From Caulobacter sp. Root655 (lineage in GTDB: Bacteria; Pseudomonadota; Alphaproteobacteria; Caulobacterales; Caulobacteraceae), in contig NZ_LMHC01000001.1 of NCBI RefSeq assembly GCF_001427665.1, positions 169,364-233,363 of the forward strand: a DNA stretch of 64,000 bases, given 5' to 3'. Of the stretch, positions 46,004 to 54,309 are shown piece by piece (position 1 is the first letter of the stretch; each line of letters starts with the position of its first letter). The position numbers were made by a program, and so were the translations under genes. A model generated the notes under the pieces. It had not been told where the DNA came from. It saw nothing but the letters and a program-made list of their open reading frames with translations, and did not search any database.

Positions 46004-46039
46004 ACGCGGGACGAGGTTCAGGACGCCATCGCCTCTGTT

Positions 46040-46061
46040 TTGATCAACTTGATGTGCTAAC
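46040..46061 (+). promoter_or_regulatory. Possible housekeeping promoter upstream of manC
   Basis: TTGATC and GCTAAC are 10 bp apart in the 105-bp gap before manC. This is close to the Caulobacter sigma-73 pattern as I recall it (TTGAC, 10-14 bp, GCTANA). The match is not perfect. Confidence 0.3.
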
Positions 46062-46108
46062 TGAAATCGCTTAGCGCGAGTTGTACGTTACCTCCTGAGG
46101 GGAATTTT

Positions 46109-47425
46109 TTGACCGCCATCTATCCTGTGATCCTCTGCGGTGGCTCGGGCACTCGTCTCTGGCCCGCCTCGCGTCCGGACCGTCCCAAGCAATTCCTCAA
46201 GCTGATCGGTGACCGCTCAAGCTTCCAGGACACGATCCTGCGGGTCATGGACCTGCCTGGCGCCGACGAGATCGTGGTGGTCACCGGCAAGGCCATGGCT
46301 GAGTTGGTCGAGCGCCAGGCGCTCGAACTCGGCGTCAAGTTGACGGTGATCATCGAGCCTGAAGCCCGCGATTCCGCGCCGGCCATCGCCGCCGCGGCGG
46401 CCTATGTTCACGCGCAGACGCCCGACGGCGTCATGCTGATGTTGGCCGCGGATCACCACATCGCCGAACCGGAGATGTTCAGGGAGGCGGCGCTGGTCGC
46501 GATCAAGGCGTCGCGCACGGGCCTGATCGTCACCTTTGGCGTCAAGCCAACCAATCCGGCGACCGGTTTCGGCTACATCAAGCCCGGCGAACCCTTGCCC
46601 GGCGGCGTGACCTCGGTCGCCGCCTTTGTCGAGAAGCCGGACCTGGAAACGGCGCGTCGCTATCTGCAGGAAGGCTACTACTGGAACAGCGGCAATTTCG
46701 CCTTCATGGCCACAGCCCTGCTTGAGGAACTGGCGACCTTCGAACCCGAGATTGGCGAGTGGGCCATCGAGTCCGTCGCCCGGGCCAATCGCGACGGGGT
46801 GCGCCTCTATCTCGACGCCGAGGCGTTCTCCAAGACGACCAAGAAGTCGCTCGACTACGCGATCATGGAGCGCACCCTTCGCGCCGCCGTCGCGCCGGCG
46901 GTCTTCACCTGGTCAGACCTGGGAGCGTGGGACGCGATCTGGGAAGCGTCCGTCCAGGACGCCGAGGGAAACGCGGCCAGCGGCGACGTTCATCTGATCA
47001 ACGCCAAGCGCGTGCTCGCGCGCTCCACCGGGCCCTTCGTGGGGGCGATCGGCGTCGAGGACCTGCTCATCGTGGCCGAGCAGGACGCCGTGCTTGTCTG
47101 CCGTCGAGACGACGCCCAGGCCGTCAAGACACTGGTCGATCTGCTCAAGGCCGGCGGGCGCGACATCGCCCACCGCCATGTCGTGGCCTTCAGCGGCGGG
47201 GTCGAGCGCCAACCCTTGACCAAGACTCTCAAGGCGGAAGTTCAGGTCTGGCGCATGGAAGCCGGCGCGTTTGTCACCCTTCCGGCCAGCTCGATCCAGG
47301 TTCTGGATGGCGAACTGGTCGCCGAGGCCGCCACGTTCCGGGGCGGCGCGCGCGAGGACCTGCATTCGCCGATCGTGGTCAAGGCTCCGATCGCGACCTC
47401 CGTGCTGGTCACGACGTGGCTTTGA
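46109..47425 (+). CDS. manC: Mannose-1-phosphate guanylyltransferase
   Basis: Makes GDP-mannose from mannose 1-phosphate and GTP. The 438-residue product has VILCGGSGTRLWPASRPDRPKQFL, the EPEARDSAPAIAAAA strand, LAADHHI, GFGYIKPGE, FVEKPD and YYWNSGNFAF. The C-terminal region after ~350 is short and weakly like the cupin isomerase part of bifunctional type II enzymes, so it is probably only a guanylyltransferase. The TTG at 46109 follows a gagggg ribosome site. Its 3' end overlaps that of the convergent AGE-family gene by 17 bp. Its product may feed the GDP-mannose epimerase at 40631. Confidence 0.93.
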   Translation: MTAIYPVILCGGSGTRLWPASRPDRPKQFLKLIGDRSSFQDTILRVMDLPGADEIVVVTGKAMAELVERQALELGVKLTVIIEPEARDSAPAIAAAAAYVHAQTPDGVMLMLAADHHIAEPEMFREAALVAIKASRTGLIVTFGVKPTNPATGFGYIKPGEPLPGGVTSVAAFVEKPDLETARRYLQEGYYWNSGNFAFMATALLEELATFEPEIGEWAIESVARANRDGVRLYLDAEAFSKTTKKSLDYAIMERTLRAAVAPAVFTWSDLGAWDAIWEASVQDAEGNAASGDVHLINAKRVLARSTGPFVGAIGVEDLLIVAEQDAVLVCRRDDAQAVKTLVDLLKAGGRDIAHRHVVAFSGGVERQPLTKTLKAEVQVWRMEAGAFVTLPASSIQVLDGELVAEAATFRGGAREDLHSPIVVKAPIATSVLVTTWL

Positions 47426-48563
47426 CCGCCCGGTCCAGCTCCAGGATCGCGCAGACGATGTGATAGAATGAGCTGGCGGGGGCGGCTTCCTCGATGAAGG
47501 TCCCGTCGGCTTGGAGCTTGTCCCGCCAAAGGCCCTGCACGGGTGTGTTGAAGTATTGGAACAGGCTTTCGGCGCCTCTCGCCGCCGTGGCCCACCAGGC
47601 CGGATCGCCGGTCACCAGGGCCGCCAACGCCCCGGCCTTGATCCGCTCGGTCTGGGCCCAGAGACGAGCCACGTCGTCATGCACGCTCATGTCGTCGAGC
47701 AAGGCGAAGATCGCCACGCCTCGGGCCGGGTCCACGCCCGGCCCATCGCCGATCCGGATCATGCGCAGCGCCGCCTCGATCGCGTCGTCGCGACCGGCCA
47801 TCACGCCCCAGCGCAGCAGCAGCCATGCCCACTCGAACTGGTGGCCGGGCTCGACGATCCGGCCCGCCACGCCCGGCGCCGGATTCCAGTCGCCGTCATA
47901 ATATTCCCGCAACCCGCCGCTGACCGGGTCGATGAACTTGGAAAGCGCCAGGTCGGCGATCTCGTCGGCCATTTCCCGCCAGCGGGTGTCGCCGCCGGCC
48001 TCGATCCAGGCCAGACTCGCCTCGAACAGGTGCATGTGGGGATTGGACAGCAGGGGCAGAGTACGCGGCGCGCTTTCCTCGAAGCCGGCGACCGGATGCT
48101 TTAGCTGGAGGTAGAGCTGGTCGCGCAACGCGGCGGCGCGTTCGGATAGATCGGTGCGTTCGGGCAGGACCTGAGCGGCCATGGCCAGCCCGAAGAGGCC
48201 GAAGGCCTGGTCGTAGAGGTCGACCTTGTCGTCGAGCGGCGCGCCGTCGGCCGCCACCAAGGTGCGGATGAAGCCATCGGGACGGACGTATTTGGCCAGA
48301 TAGAAATCCAGGCCGTGATTCAAGGCCTCCCTCCAGGGTCCGTTCCAGCCCAACAGGCCGGCCACGGCGTAGGCGTAAATCTGACGAGGCTGAACCCGCG
48401 CCCGACGTGGCGCGTCCACCGGGACGCCGTCGAGGGCGATTTTCTCGAAGAAGCCTCCGTTCGCGTGATCGGCGCCGACGAACCACCAGAGTGGGAAGGC
48501 GTGATCCAGGGCCCAAGACTTGAGGGCGTCGTTCAGGCGGACGACGTGTGCGAACTCGGTCAT
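47409..48563 (-). CDS. AGE-family sugar epimerase/isomerase
   Basis: A 384-residue (alpha/alpha)6-barrel protein of the N-acylglucosamine 2-epimerase family: WWFVGADHANGGFFEKI, DKVDLYDQAFGLFGLA, NPHMHLFEASLAW, GRIVEPGHQFEWAWLLLRW with the catalytic His residues. Members act on N-acetylglucosamine, cellobiose, or mannose and its 6-phosphate. Its place beside manC favours a phosphomannose-isomerase role giving mannose 6-phosphate, but that is inference. It overlaps manC tail-to-tail. Confidence 0.85.
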   Translation of the reverse strand: MTEFAHVVRLNDALKSWALDHAFPLWWFVGADHANGGFFEKIALDGVPVDAPRRARVQPRQIYAYAVAGLLGWNGPWREALNHGLDFYLAKYVRPDGFIRTLVAADGAPLDDKVDLYDQAFGLFGLAMAAQVLPERTDLSERAAALRDQLYLQLKHPVAGFEESAPRTLPLLSNPHMHLFEASLAWIEAGGDTRWREMADEIADLALSKFIDPVSGGLREYYDGDWNPAPGVAGRIVEPGHQFEWAWLLLRWGVMAGRDDAIEAALRMIRIGDGPGVDPARGVAIFALLDDMSVHDDVARLWAQTERIKAGALAALVTGDPAWWATAARGAESLFQYFNTPVQGLWRDKLQADGTFIEEAAPASSFYHIVCAILELDRAVKATS

Positions 48564-48661
48564 GGGCGCTCCTTCGTGCGCGGTGTTTTAGGCGGGGAGC
48601 CCGGGCTTCGCCAACCCCTCTACTTGTAGCTCGCTCCGGGCTCGCGTAATCCCATGGGCCC

Positions 48662-49210
48662 ATGTCACCCCAGCCGCCCATCGAAGCCGTTTTTCTAGAC
48701 CGAGACGGGGTCCTCAACATCGACCACGGCTATGTTCACGACCCCGCCGACCTCGAATGGATTCCGGGCGCGCGCGAGGCGGTGAGTCTGTTGATCCGAG
48801 CCGGCGTCAAGGTGCTGGTGGTGACCAACCAGTCGGGCGTGGCGCGGGGCTATTTCGACGAGACCGCGGTGCATCGGCTGCATCGGGTGATGCGGGACGA
48901 ACTGCGCGCGGTGGGGGGCGACATCACCGCCTTCTACCACAGCCCCTATCACAAGGACGCCACGGTCGAAGCCTTCCGACATCCGGACCATCCGACGCGC
49001 AAACCCAATCCAGGCATGATCCTGAGCGGCCTGACCGACCATGGACTGGACGCCAGTCGCTGCGTTCTGATCGGCGACAACGCCTCCGACATGGAGGCCG
49101 CGCGACGGGCGGGCGTGGAGGGTTTCCTGTTTCCAGGGGGCGATTTGCTGGCCTTCATGCGGCGAGCGCTCGGCTCACGTATCCCCACATTGATCGAGAA
49201 TGCGACGTGA
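48662..49210 (+). CDS. gmhB: D,D-heptose 1,7-bisphosphate phosphatase
   Basis: GmhB removes the C7 phosphate of heptose bisphosphate during nucleotide-heptose synthesis. The 182-residue HAD phosphatase has FLDRDGVLN (nucleophile Asp), [20 protein letters not shown] and [11 protein letters not shown]. The loop where E. coli GmhB binds zinc with three Cys has none here ([18 protein letters not shown]), though several His are in place. Its stop overlaps the rmlB start (GTGA). HldE at 8522 would use its product. Confidence 0.88.
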   Translation: MSPQPPIEAVFLDRDGVLNIDHGYVHDPADLEWIPGAREAVSLLIRAGVKVLVVTNQSGVARGYFDETAVHRLHRVMRDELRAVGGDITAFYHSPYHKDATVEAFRHPDHPTRKPNPGMILSGLTDHGLDASRCVLIGDNASDMEAARRAGVEGFLFPGGDLLAFMRRALGSRIPTLIENAT

Positions 49211-50256
49211 AAATCCTCATCACCGGCGGCGCTGGCTTCATCGGCTCCAGCCTGATCCGTTCGGCGCTGGAGGCTGGCCACGCCGTGGTCAATCTGGACG
49301 CCCTGACCTATGCGGGTGATCTCGCCAACCTGGCGGCGGTGGAAGACGCGCCCGGCCTTGCGTTCGAGCACGCCGACATCGCCGACGCGGCGAAGGTGGC
49401 CGCGATCTTCGCGCGTCACCGTCCCGACGCGGTTTTGCATCTGGCCGCTGAATCCCACGTCGATCGGTCGATCGACGGCCCGCTGGCCTTCGTCCGCACC
49501 AATGTGCTGGGGACCGCCGTCCTGCTGGAAGCGGCGCGCGCCTACTGGCGGGCGCTGGAGCCGGAGCGTGCGGCCGCCTTCCGTTTCGTCCATGTCTCGA
49601 CCGACGAGGTCTATGGCGCGCTCTCGCCGAACGACCCTCCGTTCAGCGAGCATTCGCCGATCGATCCGACCTCCCCCTATTCAGCCAGCAAGGCCTCGTC
49701 GGACCTGCTGGCCCGCGTTTGGCAGCGCACCTATGGCCTGCCCGTGATCGTCACCTCCTGTTCGAACAACTATGGGCCACGTCAGTTTCCCGAGAAGCTG
49801 ATTCCCACGGTCATCCTCAACGCCCTCGCCGGTCTGCCCATCCCCGTCTATGGCGACGGCGGCCAGATTCGAGACTGGCTATTCGTCGGGGATCACGCCG
49901 ACGCGCTTCTGCGCATCTTGGAGTCTGGTGTCCCTGGCGAAACCTATTTGATCGGCGGCGAGGCCGAGCGGACCAACCTGGATTTGGTGCGGACAATCTG
50001 TGACGTCCTCGATCGCCTGTCACCGGCCGACGCGCCGCGCGCCAACCTGATCACCCATGTGGTCGATCGGCCAGCCCACGACCGTCGTTACGCGATCGAC
50101 GCTGGCAAGCTGCGCGACGCTCTGGGCTGGCGGCCGCGGACGTCTTTCGCCACCGGCCTGGAACGGACGGTGCGCTGGTACCTCGACAACGAAACCTGGT
50201 GGAAGACGATCCGCGCCCGCGGCTTTTCCGGCCAACGGCTCGGCACGGAGTTGTAG
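49207..50256 (+). CDS. rmlB: dTDP-glucose 4,6-dehydratase
   Basis: RmlB converts dTDP-glucose to dTDP-4-keto-6-deoxyglucose, step two of dTDP-rhamnose synthesis. The 349-residue enzyme has [36 protein letters not shown], the catalytic [11 protein letters not shown] and [21 protein letters not shown] start it at the GTG at 49207, which overlaps the gmhB stop; a longer frame upstream is only a shadow of gmhB. It is the only intact rmlB in the window, 35 kb from rmlA, rmlC and rmlD. It is followed at once by an rmlD stub. Confidence 0.95.
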   Translation: MKILITGGAGFIGSSLIRSALEAGHAVVNLDALTYAGDLANLAAVEDAPGLAFEHADIADAAKVAAIFARHRPDAVLHLAAESHVDRSIDGPLAFVRTNVLGTAVLLEAARAYWRALEPERAAAFRFVHVSTDEVYGALSPNDPPFSEHSPIDPTSPYSASKASSDLLARVWQRTYGLPVIVTSCSNNYGPRQFPEKLIPTVILNALAGLPIPVYGDGGQIRDWLFVGDHADALLRILESGVPGETYLIGGEAERTNLDLVRTICDVLDRLSPADAPRANLITHVVDRPAHDRRYAIDAGKLRDALGWRPRTSFATGLERTVRWYLDNETWWKTIRARGFSGQRLGTEL

Positions 50257-50259
50257 GCC

Positions 50260-50313
50260 TTGCCTGTTCTCCAGTTCGGCCGGACGGGACAGGTCGCCCG
50301 CCGGATCGTCTGA
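50260..50313 (+). pseudogene. rmlD start fragment behind rmlB
   Basis: Three bases after the rmlB stop a TTG opens LPVLQFGRTGQVARRIV and a stop. This matches the first residues of RmlD (here PILVFGRNGQVARELA at 12877-13758) and nothing after it does. It is probably the head of a deleted rmlD. The rest of the gap to 50489 holds one more open stretch ending LWQLADSEL at 50423, whose origin I cannot name. Confidence 0.7.
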
Positions 50314-50489
50314 AGCCCTCGGCAGGGGGTGAACTGGAGATCACCGCCTACCTCGAGGCTGGAGGCGGCCCCAAGACCGACGGCTACCGCTATCTGTGGC
50401 AATTGGCCGATAGCGAACTCTGAGCGCTGGCCCTGGGCGCGCTTACGGGATAGACGCGTAAAATCTCATTAGAATACGCGCGCGGGCCC

Positions 50490-51143
50490 ATGCAGATCTT
50501 CCTCGACAGCACCGACACCAAGATCATCGCCGACCTGGCCTCCACCGGCCTGGTGGACGGGGTGACCACCAACCCGACCCTGATCGCCAAGTCGGGCCGT
50601 CCGATGCTCGAGGTGATCGCCGAGATCTGCGACCTGGTGCCCGGTCCGATCAGCGCCGAAGTCGCCGCCACCACGCACGAGGCGATGGTCGCCGAGGGCC
50701 GCAAGCTGGCCGCGATCGCGCCGAACGTGGTGGTGAAGATCCCGCTCACCCGCGACGGCCTGATCGCCTGCGCGGCTTTCGCCGGCGAGGGCATCTCGAC
50801 CAACGTCACCCTGTGTTTCTCGCCGACCCAGGCCCTGCTGGCCGCCAAGGCCGGCGCGACCTACGTCTCGCCGTTCATCGGCCGCCTGGACGACTACGGC
50901 TTCGACGGCATGGACCTGATCCGCGACATCCGCGCCATCTACGACAACTACGGCTACGAGACCGAGATCCTGGCCGCCTCGGTGCGCAACGTCGCCCACG
51001 TCAAGGACGCGGCCATCGTCGGCGCCGACGTGGTGACCATCCCGCCGGCGGTGTTCGCCGACCTGTTCAAGCATCCGCTGACCGACAAGGGCCTGGAGCA
51101 GTTCCTGAAGGATTGGGCCGGCACCGGCCAATCGATCCTCTAG
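50490..51143 (+). CDS. tal: Transaldolase, short (TalC/Fsa-like) class
   Basis: Moves a dihydroxyacetone unit between sugar phosphates in the pentose phosphate pathway. The 217-residue single-barrel protein has [27 protein letters not shown], the Schiff-base lysine in NVVVKIPLT (about residue 83), [23 protein letters not shown] and ILAASVRNV. The short length places it with bacterial transaldolase/fructose-6-phosphate aldolase proteins. With transketolase at 41774 it completes the non-oxidative branch. A hairpin terminator follows. Confidence 0.93.
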   Translation: MQIFLDSTDTKIIADLASTGLVDGVTTNPTLIAKSGRPMLEVIAEICDLVPGPISAEVAATTHEAMVAEGRKLAAIAPNVVVKIPLTRDGLIACAAFAGEGISTNVTLCFSPTQALLAAKAGATYVSPFIGRLDDYGFDGMDLIRDIRAIYDNYGYETEILAASVRNVAHVKDAAIVGADVVTIPPAVFADLFKHPLTDKGLEQFLKDWAGTGQSIL

Positions 51144-51169
51144 AAGGCCAAGCCTGTTGAAACACCGCG

Positions 51170-51202
51170 CGACCCCGGAGTGATCCGGGGTCGTTGCATT
51201 TT
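51170..51202 (+). terminator. Hairpin terminator after the transaldolase gene
   Basis: A 10-bp perfect stem (cgaccccgga / tccggggtcg) with a GTGA loop is followed by ttgcatttt. It starts 27 bp after the stop codon and fits a rho-independent terminator. Confidence 0.8.
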
Positions 51203-51273
51203 GCGACCGCGAAGTTTGTTCGCAATTGCGAGTTCGTGCGTTAGGGTCTTGGTAACCCACGCGGAGCGCGCCC

Positions 51274-51507
51274 ATGAACGCCGCTGATATCGCCGTCGAG
51301 ATCTGTATCGCCTCCGCCGAGGAGGCCCTGCGCTTTTCCGGTTTCGTGCAGGCCTTCCTGTCGCGCAATGGCTTTCCGTTCGTGATCATCCACAACGCCC
51401 CGGAACTGGGCGGCGAGCGCCGCAAGGTGGTGTTCGAGGACGCTTCGGTGAGCCGCAAGTTCGCCCGCGAGTGGCGGCTGGACCGCCTGGCGGCCTGCGG
51501 AGCCTAG
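51274..51507 (+). CDS. Small conserved-looking protein of unknown function
   Basis: A 77-residue soluble protein (MNAADIAVEICIASAEEALRF..., ending RLDRLAACGA) with a cggag ribosome site before the ATG. The mixed alpha/beta pattern with a central strand FPFVIIHNAPEL and a basic C-terminal helix suggests a folded protein. No family is recognised. It lies between the transaldolase terminator and the cystathionine beta-synthase gene. Confidence 0.6.
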   Translation: MNAADIAVEICIASAEEALRFSGFVQAFLSRNGFPFVIIHNAPELGGERRKVVFEDASVSRKFAREWRLDRLAACGA

Positions 51508-51548
51508 GCTCGCCCAACGACGTTGGCGCTTTCGCGAAACCAGCCTAA

Positions 51549-51571
51549 ACAGAGAGATCATTTCTCTCTGT
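51549..51571. promoter_or_regulatory. Hairpin / palindrome upstream of cystathionine beta-synthase
   Basis: A perfect 9-bp inverted repeat (acagagaga, 5-nt loop, tctctctgt) lies 14 bp before the start codon. It could be a regulator's operator or a leader hairpin controlling translation. It fits no riboswitch that I know. Confidence 0.4.
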
Positions 51572-51585
51572 CGCCGAGTTGCGCC

Positions 51586-52989
51586 ATGAACAACCCCAAA
51601 TATGCCCTGCCTCCGGTCGCCGATTCCGCGCTCGACCTGATCGGCCGCACGCCGATGATCGAGGTCCGCAACCTCGACACCGGACCGTGCCGGCTGTTCC
51701 TCAAGCTGGAAAACCAGAACCCCGGCGGCTCGATCAAGGACCGGGTGGCCCGCTCGATGATCGAGGCGGCCGAGGCCGACGGCAGCCTCAAGCCCGGCGG
51801 GACGATCATCGAGGCCACGGCCGGCAACACCGGCCTGGGCCTGGCTCAGGTGGCCACCCTCAAGGGCTACAAGCTGATCCTGATCGTTCCCGACAAGATG
51901 GCGCGCGAGAAGATCCTGCACCTGCGGGCCATGGGCGTCGACGTGCGCCTGACGCGTAGCGATGTCGGCAAGGGTCACCCGGAATACTATCAGGACATGG
52001 CCCAGACCCTGGCCCAGTCGATCCCCGGCTCGATCTACGTCAACCAGTTCGAGAACCCGGCCAATCCCCGGGCCCACGAGACCACCACGGCGCCGGAGAT
52101 CTTCGAGCAGATGGGCGGCGACATCGACGCGGTGGTGGTCGGCGTCGGCTCCGGCGGCACCCTGACCGGCATCGGCCGCTACATGGCCAGGCACTCGCCC
52201 AAGACCCGGATGGTGCTGGCCGACCCGGTCGGCTCGATCCTCTGCGAGTACGTGGCCACCGGCAGCTATGGCGAGGCCGGCTCATGGATCGTCGAGGGCA
52301 TCGGCGAGGATTTCATCCCGGCCGTGGCCGACATGAGCCTGGTGCGCGAGGCCTATTCGATCAGCGACCGCGAGAGCGTCGACACCGCCCGCCTGCTGCT
52401 GCGCAAGGAAGGCATCCTGGCCGGCTCGTCCTCGGGCACCCTGCTGGCCGCCGCCCTGCGTTACTGCCAGGCGCAGACCGAGCCCAAGCGGGTGGTGACC
52501 CTGGTCTGCGATACCGGCTCCAAGTACCTGACCAAGATGTTCAATGACATGTGGCTGGCCGCCCATGGCTTCGACCAGCGCGAGCTGCATGGCGACCTGC
52601 GCGACCTGATCGCCAAGCGCTACGCCGACGGCGGCGTGGTGGCGATCGGTCCGGACGACACCCTGCTGACCGCCTACAACCGCATGCGCAACGGCGACAT
52701 CAGCCAGCTGCCGGTGGTCGATCACGGCAAGCTGGTCGGCATCCTCGACGAGAGCGACATCCTGGCCGCCGTCGAGGGCGTCGACGACGACGCCCGCGGT
52801 CCGAAGTTCAAGACCCTGGTCGCGGCGGCCATGACCAGGGCGGTCAACACCCTGCAGTCCACCCAAGGCGTGGACGCCCTGCCGGAGGTGTTCGACCGCG
52901 ACGAGGTGGCCCTGGTCTGCGACGGCGACGAGTTCGTCGGGGTGATCACCCGCGTCGACCTGATCAACCACTTGCGGATGAGCGCCTAA
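51586..52989 (+). CDS. Cystathionine beta-synthase
   Basis: Condenses serine (or an activated serine) with homocysteine to cystathionine. The 467-residue PLP enzyme has the lysine motif NPGGSIKDRVARSM, EATAGNTGLGLA, VGVGSGGTLTGIGRY and GILAGSSSGT, followed by two CBS domains (residues ~340-465: ISQLPVVDHGKLVGILDESDIL and DEFVGVITRVDLINHL) that may sense adenosyl compounds. The CBS pair separates it from ordinary cysteine synthase. The ATG at 51586 is the family start. With the next gene it forms a reverse transsulfuration pair. Confidence 0.9.
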   Translation: MNNPKYALPPVADSALDLIGRTPMIEVRNLDTGPCRLFLKLENQNPGGSIKDRVARSMIEAAEADGSLKPGGTIIEATAGNTGLGLAQVATLKGYKLILIVPDKMAREKILHLRAMGVDVRLTRSDVGKGHPEYYQDMAQTLAQSIPGSIYVNQFENPANPRAHETTTAPEIFEQMGGDIDAVVVGVGSGGTLTGIGRYMARHSPKTRMVLADPVGSILCEYVATGSYGEAGSWIVEGIGEDFIPAVADMSLVREAYSISDRESVDTARLLLRKEGILAGSSSGTLLAAALRYCQAQTEPKRVVTLVCDTGSKYLTKMFNDMWLAAHGFDQRELHGDLRDLIAKRYADGGVVAIGPDDTLLTAYNRMRNGDISQLPVVDHGKLVGILDESDILAAVEGVDDDARGPKFKTLVAAAMTRAVNTLQSTQGVDALPEVFDRDEVALVCDGDEFVGVITRVDLINHLRMSA

Positions 52990-52997
52990 GAGTCTCT

Positions 52998-53112
52998 GCG
53001 TCCTTCGAGGCCCTCCTGCGAAGGGCGCCTCAGGATGAGGATTTCACATGACGAGCAAGCACTGAACCCCTCATCCTGAGGCGCTCGCGCAGCGAGCCTC
53101 GAAGGACGCAGG
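52998..53112. repeat. Long imperfect inverted repeat
   Basis: Left arm tgcgtccttcgaggc..gcctcaggatgagg (52998-53042) and right arm cctcatcctgaggcgctcgc..gcctcgaaggacgca (53070-53111) are largely complementary, with a ~30-nt loop. It lies between the two transsulfuration genes and could fold in the joint transcript. Confidence 0.75.
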
Positions 53113-53130
53113 GCGCGCCAAGGACAACCG

Positions 53131-54309
53131 ATGACCCAAGACATCCCCGGCAAGAACCGCCTGGCCTTCGCCACCCGCGCCATCCATGGCGGCCAGTTCC
53201 CCGACCCGACGACCGGGGCGGTGATGGTGCCGATCTACGCGACCTCGACCTATGTCCAGTCGAGCCCGGGCGAACACAAGGGCTTCGAATATAGCCGCAG
53301 CCACAACCCGACGCGGTTCGCCTTCGAGCGCTGCATCGCCGACCTGGAGAGCGGCACGGCGGGCTTCGCCTTCGCCTCGGGCCTGGCGGCGGCCTCGACG
53401 ATCCTGGAGATCCTCGACAGCGGCGCGCACGTGATCGCCAGTGACGATCTCTATGGCGGCTCGTTCCGGCTGTTCGACAAGGTGCGCAAGCGCTCGGCCG
53501 GGCTGAAATTCAGCTTTGTCGACATGGGCGACCTGGCGGCGATCGAAGCGGCCATCACCCCCGAGACCAGGATGATCTGGGTCGAGACCCCGACCAATCC
53601 GATGCTGCGCCTGGCCGATCTCTCGGCCATCGCCGCCCTGGCCAAGACGCGGGGCCTGATCACCGTGGCCGACAACACCTTCGCCAGCCCGTTCGTGCAG
53701 CGGCCGCTGGAGCTGGGCTTCGACGTGGTCATGCACTCGGCCACCAAGTACCTGAACGGCCACTCCGACGTGGTGGCGGGGGTGGCGGTGGTCGGCGACA
53801 ACGCCGAGATCGCCGAGAAGCTGAAGTTCCTGCAGAACGCGGTCGGCGCGGTGCTGGGCCCGTTCGACAGCTTCCTGGCCCTGCGCGGCGTCAAGACCCT
53901 GGCCCTGCGCATGCAGCGGGCCTGCGACAGCGCCCTGGCCATCGCCAAATGGCTGTCGACGCGGTCGGACATCGAGCGGGTGATCTATCCCGGCCTGCCC
54001 AGCCACCCGCAGCACGACCTGGCCCGTCGCCAGATGCTGGGCGGTTTCGGCGGCGTCATCTCGGTGGAGCTGAAGGGTGACGTCAACACCGCCCGGCGGA
54101 TGCTGGAGCGCACCCGGCTGTTCACGCTGGCCGAAAGCCTGGGTGGGGTCGAAAGCCTGATCGAGCATCCGGCGATCATGACCCACGCCTCGATCCCGGC
54201 CGATCAGCGCGCGGCGCTGGGCATCTCCGACACCCTGATCAGGCTTTCGGTGGGGATTGAGGACTGCGAAGACCTGATTGCCGACCTTTCCGAGGCGCTC
54301 TCAGCCTGA
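53131..54309 (+). CDS. Cystathionine gamma-lyase/gamma-synthase family PLP enzyme
   Basis: A 392-residue Cys/Met-metabolism PLP enzyme: FATRAIHGGQ, the tyrosine-bearing YSRSHNPTRFAFE, FASGLAAAS, WVETPTNPMLRLAD, ADNTFASPF and the PLP lysine in VMHSATKYLNGHSD, then SLGGVESLIEHPAIMTHAS. Lyase and synthase forms share these marks. Next to a cystathionine beta-synthase the lyase role (cystathionine to cysteine) is more likely. Its last 71 bp are shared antisense with the 3' end of the MscS gene. Confidence 0.88.
   Translation: MTQDIPGKNRLAFATRAIHGGQFPDPTTGAVMVPIYATSTYVQSSPGEHKGFEYSRSHNPTRFAFERCIADLESGTAGFAFASGLAAASTILEILDSGAHVIASDDLYGGSFRLFDKVRKRSAGLKFSFVDMGDLAAIEAAITPETRMIWVETPTNPMLRLADLSAIAALAKTRGLITVADNTFASPFVQRPLELGFDVVMHSATKYLNGHSDVVAGVAVVGDNAEIAEKLKFLQNAVGAVLGPFDSFLALRGVKTLALRMQRACDSALAIAKWLSTRSDIERVIYPGLPSHPQHDLARRQMLGGFGGVISVELKGDVNTARRMLERTRLFTLAESLGGVESLIEHPAIMTHASIPADQRAALGISDTLIRLSVGIEDCEDLIADLSEALSA

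Noticed and set aside
50313-50423. A small gene ending in LWQLADSEL after rmlB
   Set aside because: The open stretch has no convincing start or ribosome site and begins antisense-like within the rmlB tail. It may be gene debris like the rmlD stub beside it, but I cannot name its source.
51508-51585. A SAM-type riboswitch before the cystathionine beta-synthase gene
   Set aside because: Only one simple hairpin fits in the ~78-bp leader, and I could not trace any conserved SAM-I or SAM-II core.
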